A DNA stretch of 60,152 bases, from assembly GCA_021372355.1 (NCBI GenBank), contig JAJFUQ010000186.1:1-60152 (forward strand), read 5' to 3'. Under the pieces are notes generated by a model. It worked only from the letters and a program-made list of their open reading frames with translations. It searched no databases and was not told where the DNA came from. The DNA comes from Nocardiaceae bacterium. Its GTDB lineage: Bacteria > Actinomycetota > Actinomycetes > Mycobacteriales > Mycobacteriaceae. Position 1 is the stretch's first letter; each line of letters begins with the position of its first letter. Of this stretch, positions 55,641 through 60,152 are shown one piece after another. The translations under genes and the position numbers were made by a program.

Positions 55641-55734
55641 CCATATCCGCCCAGACAGCCAGCATCGTCCCAGGTGAACTGTACTGTTAGTGATCTCGGG
55701 AGACTCTGGGTTCGAGGTGCACGCGGGAGGGTCG

Positions 55735-57156
55735 TTGCGGCAGCAGCCAGTGACCCGCCCACAGGTGAGCGGGTATCGCTTCCACCTTCGCCAGCTCGAA
55801 AATGCCGTTGTTCGCCGCGATGTCCGCGGATTCGGCGATCCGCTCCGATCCCAATCGCGTGCACTTGCGGTCGGTATCGTCCTCGCCGCCGTGGTGCTTG
55901 CCGGCAGTGCGTTGTTCGGCCTCATTCGACCCAAGTCCAACGTGGGGACCGACACAATCGTCGTGACGAAGGAATCGGGTGCGATGTTTGTTCGCATCAA
56001 CGACACCCTGCATCCGGTGCTGAATCTGGCGTCCGCCCGGCTCATTGCCGGGAGTCCTGCGCAACCCGTCGTCGTGAGTGAGAAGGCTCTGGCAGACCTG
56101 CCTCGTGGTCCGCTCGTCGGCATTCCGGGAGCGCCGTCGGCGATGCCGTACAACCCGAAGAGCGCGGGCCACCTCTGGGCGGCGTGCGATCGCGCAACGG
56201 ACGGTCGGCTGCAATCGACGATGATCGTCGGGCAGCCGGACGAGTCGGTCGGTGTGCACTCTCTGTCCGGCAACGAGGCGATCTTGATGCGATCGGCGGA
56301 CAGCACGTTCCTGGCTTTCGATGGCCATCGTGCGCGGGTGGACACGGCGAACGGTGCGGTCACTCGCGCGCTCGGCATCGACGGCAAAGCGACGCGGCAG
56401 GTCAGCGCTGCACTGCTCGGGACCATCCGGGAAACGGCACCGATCGAGGTTCCCAAGATCGAGGGCGCGGGGCAGCCGGGACCCGGGGCGCTTCGTCAGT
56501 ACGCCGTCGGAACCGTCGTCCAACTCGGTGAGGGAGCAGCGACTCGGTACTTCGTGGTCCTGCGCTCAGGAGTTCAAGAGATCGGGCAGTTGGCCGCAGA
56601 TCTCGTGCGGTTCGCCGACTCCCATGGCCAGTCGTCGATCCCGAGGATCACGCCGGACACCCTCGCTTCGATACCAGCGGTCAAGGAATTGAACACGACG
56701 GGGTTCCCGCAGGTGGCGCCGTCGATCATCGATCAAGACGTCGCCTGCTCGACGTGGGGCCCGAACGCGTCGGCTCGACTTTTTGTCGGTGGTAAGCCGC
56801 CCGTCCCCGCCGGGGCGCGCCCGGTCGAACTCGTGCAGCGAGACGGCGCCGGCCCGAAGGTCGACGCGTTCTACCTTCCGGTCGGCACCGGCGTATTCGC
56901 CAAGGCGGTCCAGACGCAATCGTCGGGCAATGGTGGCGACAGCCTCTACTACCTGTCCGACACCGGCGTTCGATACGGCGTGACGGACTTCGATGCCGCC
57001 AAGATGCTCGGGCTCACCAATCCGGAACCGGTTCCGTGGACGATCCTCGGACTCCTCGCGGCTGGGCCGGCGTTGGGTCGCGAGGAGGCGTTCGTCGCGC
57101 ACGATGGCCTGGAAGCCGGTGGCACGACGGCGACGATCGAACCGACTCCGCGCTGA
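55735..57156 (+). CDS. eccB: Type VII secretion protein EccB
   Basis: 473-residue EccB, a core component with one membrane helix (about residues 40-62) and a large periplasmic part. The N-terminus RQQPVTRPQVSGYRFHLRQLENAVVRRD is the family signature. The start is a TTG at 55735, three bases after GGGAGGG; the in-frame ATG at 55690 adds unrelated residues. Two Cys (DRATDG and DVACSTWG regions) may form the conserved disulphide. It is convergent with mycP, one base between stops. Confidence 0.94.
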   Translation: MRQQPVTRPQVSGYRFHLRQLENAVVRRDVRGFGDPLRSQSRALAVGIVLAAVVLAGSALFGLIRPKSNVGTDTIVVTKESGAMFVRINDTLHPVLNLASARLIAGSPAQPVVVSEKALADLPRGPLVGIPGAPSAMPYNPKSAGHLWAACDRATDGRLQSTMIVGQPDESVGVHSLSGNEAILMRSADSTFLAFDGHRARVDTANGAVTRALGIDGKATRQVSAALLGTIRETAPIEVPKIEGAGQPGPGALRQYAVGTVVQLGEGAATRYFVVLRSGVQEIGQLAADLVRFADSHGQSSIPRITPDTLASIPAVKELNTTGFPQVAPSIIDQDVACSTWGPNASARLFVGGKPPVPAGARPVELVQRDGAGPKVDAFYLPVGTGVFAKAVQTQSSGNGGDSLYYLSDTGVRYGVTDFDAAKMLGLTNPEPVPWTILGLLAAGPALGREEAFVAHDGLEAGGTTATIEPTPR

Positions 57157-58479
57157 TCAGCGTCGTTTTCGGCGCGGTGCCGCGACGAGTCCGAGTGTCA
57201 GCAGGCCGAGAACCGAAGCGCTGCCGACAAGCGCGAGTGTCCGCCCCGAGGCATTCGTCTCCGACGGCAGATCTGGAATGGGAATCGGGCGGCCGGCATC
57301 GCGGTCCGATCCGGGTTTACGGGGCGAAACGACGTGCGCCGGGTCGACGGCGCTGACAGCCGCACCAGGATCGACCATGCCGAATCCGACGTACTGGTCC
57401 CAACCGCGGGCCGGTGCGTGGGCGGTGGCTTCGATGAGGCCGATGACCTCGCGAGCCCGCAGTTCTGGAAAGCGGGCCCGAACCAACGCTGCGGTCCCGG
57501 ACACGAGAGGGGCCGCGAAACTCGTGCCGTTGATCGCCAACCGCTGACCGTCGGTTCCCGCGATCGCATCCGTCAAGCCGTCGGTGCGCGGATCGAGTGA
57601 AACGACCTGCTCTCCGGGCGCGGCCACGTCGACCCACGGTCCCGGGACCGTGAAGGGCGACGCCTGTCCGCTGGGACCGACGGATCCCACTGTCAAGACG
57701 TAGTCGTCGTACCAGGCGGGAGACACGATCGTCGTGACGGAGTCCCAAGACCGCTGACCATCTTCGGCGACGTGGCAGACGTCGTTGTTGCCCGCCGCGG
57801 CGACGATGACTACGTCCTTGACGACGGCCGCGTATTGCACCGCGGCACCGAGGCTCGCGTCGTTCATCTCCGGGGCGCACGCGACTTCAGACAGGTTGAT
57901 GACGGTTGCGCCGGAGTCCGCGGCATACCGGATTGCACGGGCCAACGAGCCGACCGAACCCACGCCCGTGGAGTTGGACACCGACTGATTCGCTTGCCCG
58001 CCCGTGTACGAGTAGGCGGCACTCGATTGTCGGATCGACAGAATCGTCACGTCCGGCGCCATCCCGGCGAAGCCGTCGCTCGCGCTCGGACTCGCCGCTA
58101 TCAGCCCGGCGACGAGAGTGCCGTGGGCGTCGCAGTCGTCCGTCCCATCCGATCCGCTGACGTAATCGCCGCCGCCGATCAGATGCTCGAGTCGCGGGTG
58201 GTGCGCAACTCCCGTATCGATGACCGCGACCTTCTGGCCAGCGCCGCGCGTGAGGTCCCACAAGCCACGGGCGGGGAGCGCGGCTTCGACGGAGACGGCG
58301 GAATCGAGGGCGAGCGGTTCAGCGCATTCGGATCGCTTCTGCGTCGCCGATGACGGCGACGGTGGGGCCGCGGCGGGGAGATCGGAAGGATTGGGGTCGG
58401 GTGGTCGCTCCGCGACCGCGATCGGACTCGCGATCAGCACCAGCGCGGTGGCAACCGTGATCGCCGGTCGAATCCTCAC
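57157..58479 (-). CDS. mycP: Mycosin, ESX subtilisin-like protease
   Basis: 440-residue membrane-anchored subtilase. A signal sequence (AITVATALVLIASPIAVA) is followed by the catalytic triad: Asp in VAVIDTGVA, His in DAHGTLVAG, Ser in NGTSFAAP. Oxyanion Asn lies in AAAGNND. A C-terminal helix (VLGLLTLGLVAA) and the basic end RRKRR anchor it with the protease outside. The start is a GTG overlapping the eccD stop (GTGA at 58476-58479). Mycosins stabilise the ESX membrane complex. Confidence 0.95.
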   Translation of the reverse strand: MRIRPAITVATALVLIASPIAVAERPPDPNPSDLPAAAPPSPSSATQKRSECAEPLALDSAVSVEAALPARGLWDLTRGAGQKVAVIDTGVAHHPRLEHLIGGGDYVSGSDGTDDCDAHGTLVAGLIAASPSASDGFAGMAPDVTILSIRQSSAAYSYTGGQANQSVSNSTGVGSVGSLARAIRYAADSGATVINLSEVACAPEMNDASLGAAVQYAAVVKDVVIVAAAGNNDVCHVAEDGQRSWDSVTTIVSPAWYDDYVLTVGSVGPSGQASPFTVPGPWVDVAAPGEQVVSLDPRTDGLTDAIAGTDGQRLAINGTSFAAPLVSGTAALVRARFPELRAREVIGLIEATAHAPARGWDQYVGFGMVDPGAAVSAVDPAHVVSPRKPGSDRDAGRPIPIPDLPSETNASGRTLALVGSASVLGLLTLGLVAAPRRKRR

Positions 58480-59879
58480 CGCAGCGACAGCGAGTCGAAC
58501 AGTCCGCCCACCCAGCAGGCGAGCGGAACCACGACCGCAATCGCCACGAGTTCGAGGATGTCGATCGAGCGGCGAGCAGGGGGACTCAATTGGCGGCGGC
58601 CTGCCATACCGATCAAGACCGCGGCACCGGCTGCGGCCGTCGCGAACGCGAATCCCACGAGCGCGAGGTCGGAGCGAAGCGCGATACCGACGGCCACCAC
58701 CACGACTGTCGCCGAAGCGCCCGCCAAGAGTGCAGCTGCCGGTGCGGCCGCCGCATAGATTCGTGCGCGAAGGCCCAGAAGGACGGTGCAAGCGCCCGCC
58801 AGTGCGACGCCCCGCCATGAGATACCGACGCCACCCAGCGTTGCTCCGGCCGCGCCAAGGACGATCGCGACCGTTGCCGCGAGGACGAGACCGGCGAGGT
58901 AGCGGTCCGCACGGATGGCCGACTGCTGGAGTTCGGCGAAGGGCGGAAGGTCGTGGTCGGTGTCGCGATCGCTGCCGGCGAGCGGACCGGGCAGCGCCGG
59001 TATCGGTAGCCGACTCAGCGTCACCGACAGTCGACTCGCCGCGGTCAGCCCGGCCAGACCGCACACGGTCAGCACGGCGGCGCACGTGGGCAATGCCGCG
59101 TTCGTCACCGTCCCGAGCAGCGCCGCCGGGGCGGTCAGCATGGCGAGATACGCCAGCGCGGACAGCGCGGTGTGTCCGCGCCCCGAGATCCGCGCGGCGA
59201 TGATCGACGTTGTCGCAGCCAGTGCGCAGCCGAACAGCACTCCGCCGGACGGTGGATCGGGGATGAGCAGCAGTGCCCCGGTGAAAGCGAGCGGTGCCAC
59301 GGCGGCGCCAAGACCCGCCGACATGAGTGGTTCGTCGTAGGTTCGTGCCGCGATGAGACTGCACAGCACCAGGACGGCCGCGGTGCCCAGTGCGGCCAGC
59401 ACCCGAAGGCTGGTTTCGGCAGACCCATTGCCCCACAACAGTGTTGCGCACGCGGCCACGAGCAGCCCGGCTCCGCAGGTCCAGGCGACGGTCCGTGCGG
59501 TCGTCGCGTCCCAGGCTCGTTCGCGTGTGATGTGCGGACCAGACAGGAAAGAAGCGACGTCGTCGAAAACCGGGTCAACCAGTGCCGACGGACGGCTCAG
59601 CACGAGCAGATCGCCATCCGCGATGCCGTGGCCGTGCAGGCTCAGGCTGCCCGACAGCGGGGGATGCCCGACTCGGCTCAGGGCCAGTCCCTCGGACGCC
59701 CCGTTTGTCGATCCGGCGGTCAGGGCAACGAGGTCTGGCAACAACAGAGCGATCGGAACGTCGGCCGGAACCGAGACATCGACCTGTCGATCGTGCGTCG
59801 CAATCGTCAGCCGACACAGCGCTGCCGGACGCAGCGTTCCGGGTTCGGTTGACTGGCCCGAGGACATGGCCTGGCTCAA
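58476..59879 (-). CDS. eccD: Type VII secretion integral membrane protein EccD
   Basis: 467-residue channel component. A ubiquitin-like N-terminal domain (CRLTIATHDRQVDVSVPADVPIALLLPDLV, residues 21-50 onward to about 100) precedes about eleven membrane helices. The start is a TTG at 59879 after GGGGA, or the ATG four codons later. It overlaps mycP, giving the order eccD-mycP as in the mycobacterial ESX-4 locus. Confidence 0.94.
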   Translation of the reverse strand: MSQAMSSGQSTEPGTLRPAALCRLTIATHDRQVDVSVPADVPIALLLPDLVALTAGSTNGASEGLALSRVGHPPLSGSLSLHGHGIADGDLLVLSRPSALVDPVFDDVASFLSGPHITRERAWDATTARTVAWTCGAGLLVAACATLLWGNGSAETSLRVLAALGTAAVLVLCSLIAARTYDEPLMSAGLGAAVAPLAFTGALLLIPDPPSGGVLFGCALAATTSIIAARISGRGHTALSALAYLAMLTAPAALLGTVTNAALPTCAAVLTVCGLAGLTAASRLSVTLSRLPIPALPGPLAGSDRDTDHDLPPFAELQQSAIRADRYLAGLVLAATVAIVLGAAGATLGGVGISWRGVALAGACTVLLGLRARIYAAAAPAAALLAGASATVVVVAVGIALRSDLALVGFAFATAAAGAAVLIGMAGRRQLSPPARRSIDILELVAIAVVVPLACWVGGLFDSLSLR

Positions 59880-59972
59880 ACGTTCCCCTGACGTCGGAGG
59901 ATGCGGTCAGCTGCGATTTTAGGCAGTCGGTGCCGCAGTCATCATGATGTTGATATTCAACATCGAAACGCC

Positions 59973-60001
59973 CAGATAAAACCGATTCTGACCTGCTATT
60001 T
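59973..60001. repeat. Imperfect repeat, right copy (flanks the ESX block)
   Basis: AAAACCG (59978-59984) and TCTGACCT (59987-59994) match the copy at 54073-54098. It overlaps the integrase stop codon. The similarity may be chance. Confidence 0.3.
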
Positions 60002-60152
60002 CTCACCTTCGGTACGCGCAGGGTACGCAGGATTCTTGAGACGCTCCGTGAGTACGCCCGATACGGCCTTTCGTGTGGACTCTTCGGAGTCGGGCCACAG
60101 GTGGCTATAGGTGTTCAGGGTCGTAACCGCGCTACTGTGCCGCAACCGAGCC
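59996..60152 (-). CDS. Tyrosine integrase, C-terminal fragment (5' end outside window)
   Basis: On the minus strand the frame is open from the window edge to a TAG at 59996-59998, giving 51 complete residues that begin with RLRHSSAVTTLNTYSHLWPD. This matches the C-terminal box of actinobacterial phage-type integrases: an arginine- or leucine-His segment (LRHSS) followed by the TLNTYSHLWPD region containing the catalytic tyrosine. The tail STRKAVSGVLTERL is usual for prophage integrases. It lies 117 bases before the eccD start on the same strand. The rest of the element must lie beyond 60152. Confidence 0.85.
   Translation of the reverse strand, partial: ARLRHSSAVTTLNTYSHLWPDSEESTRKAVSGVLTERLKNPAYPARTEGEK

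Noticed and set aside
55641..56456. Upstream extension of eccE to an ATG at 56456
   Set aside because: The added 270 residues are antisense to eccB and lack similarity to EccE, whose normal N-terminus begins near 55640.
58480..59451. Long upstream extension of mycP antisense or out of frame with eccD
   Set aside because: The sequence upstream of the GTG at 58479 overlaps eccD in another frame and carries no protease or signal motif.
59880..59995. tRNA gene as integration target next to the integrase
   Set aside because: No cloverleaf or T-loop sequence (GGTTCGA-type) is present in this gap.

Overview
The window comes from a high-GC actinobacterium, most likely a mycolic-acid-containing member of the Mycobacteriales (Gordonia/Williamsia/Rhodococcus-like; the genus cannot be fixed from sequence alone). 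The reasons are the S10-spc-alpha ribosomal cluster with actinobacterial gene order and GTG/TTG starts, a type VII secretion block of ESX-4 type downstream of rplQ-truA, a PGRS-like glycine-rich gene, a wax-ester-synthase/DGAT relative, and many promoters in which a TANNNT box lies 6-8 bases before the start codon.

Region 1 (1-18.2 kb) is accessory. A giant nonribosomal peptide synthetase, cut by the left edge, runs T-E-C-A-T-C-A-T-C-A-T-TE. Its middle adenylation domain carries a clean threonine code; the other two codes are not recognised. A strong bidirectional terminator separates it from a convergent secreted lipase. Next comes a tightly packed six-gene minus-strand unit: glycosyltransferase, hotdog protein, lycopene-cyclase-like flavoprotein, and a DrrA-like ABC ATPase with two ABC-2 permeases. 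It reads like a cell-envelope lipid or natural-product export unit.

Region 2 (18.3-43.7 kb) is the ribosomal protein super-cluster. It holds rpsJ to rpsQ (S10 operon), rplN to rpsN, rpsH to rplO, secY-adk-map, and infA-rpmJ-rpsM-rpsK-rpsD-rpoA-rplQ-truA. It is interrupted four times: by an acetyltransferase plus an RluA-type pseudouridine synthase; by a WS/DGAT-like gene plus a 45-residue membrane protein; by a small membrane protein gene; and by phoD-like, purT and dtd genes. Conserved promoter pairs, a long S10 leader and several near-perfect hairpin terminators mark the transcription units. The bL17 protein has a C-terminal extension resembling a separate small domain.

Region 3 (43.7-54 kb) holds mixed accessory genes: two cupins, two NTF2-like proteins, a lipoprotein, a large helical-repeat protein with a regulator-type C-terminus, a VOC protein, two tandem duplicated 14-TM MFS transporters, a methylthioadenosine-type phosphorylase, an FMN reductase, and a glycine-rich PGRS-like gene broken by frameshifts and a stop.

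Region 4 (54.1-60.15 kb) is the ESX-4-type block eccE-eccB-mycP-eccD. At the right edge, where related genomes continue with eccC4, esx genes and rplM-rpsI, the window instead shows the C-terminal end of a phage-type tyrosine integrase. This suggests an integrated element at or near this junction. No rRNA, tRNA, CRISPR array or complete insertion sequence was recognised.
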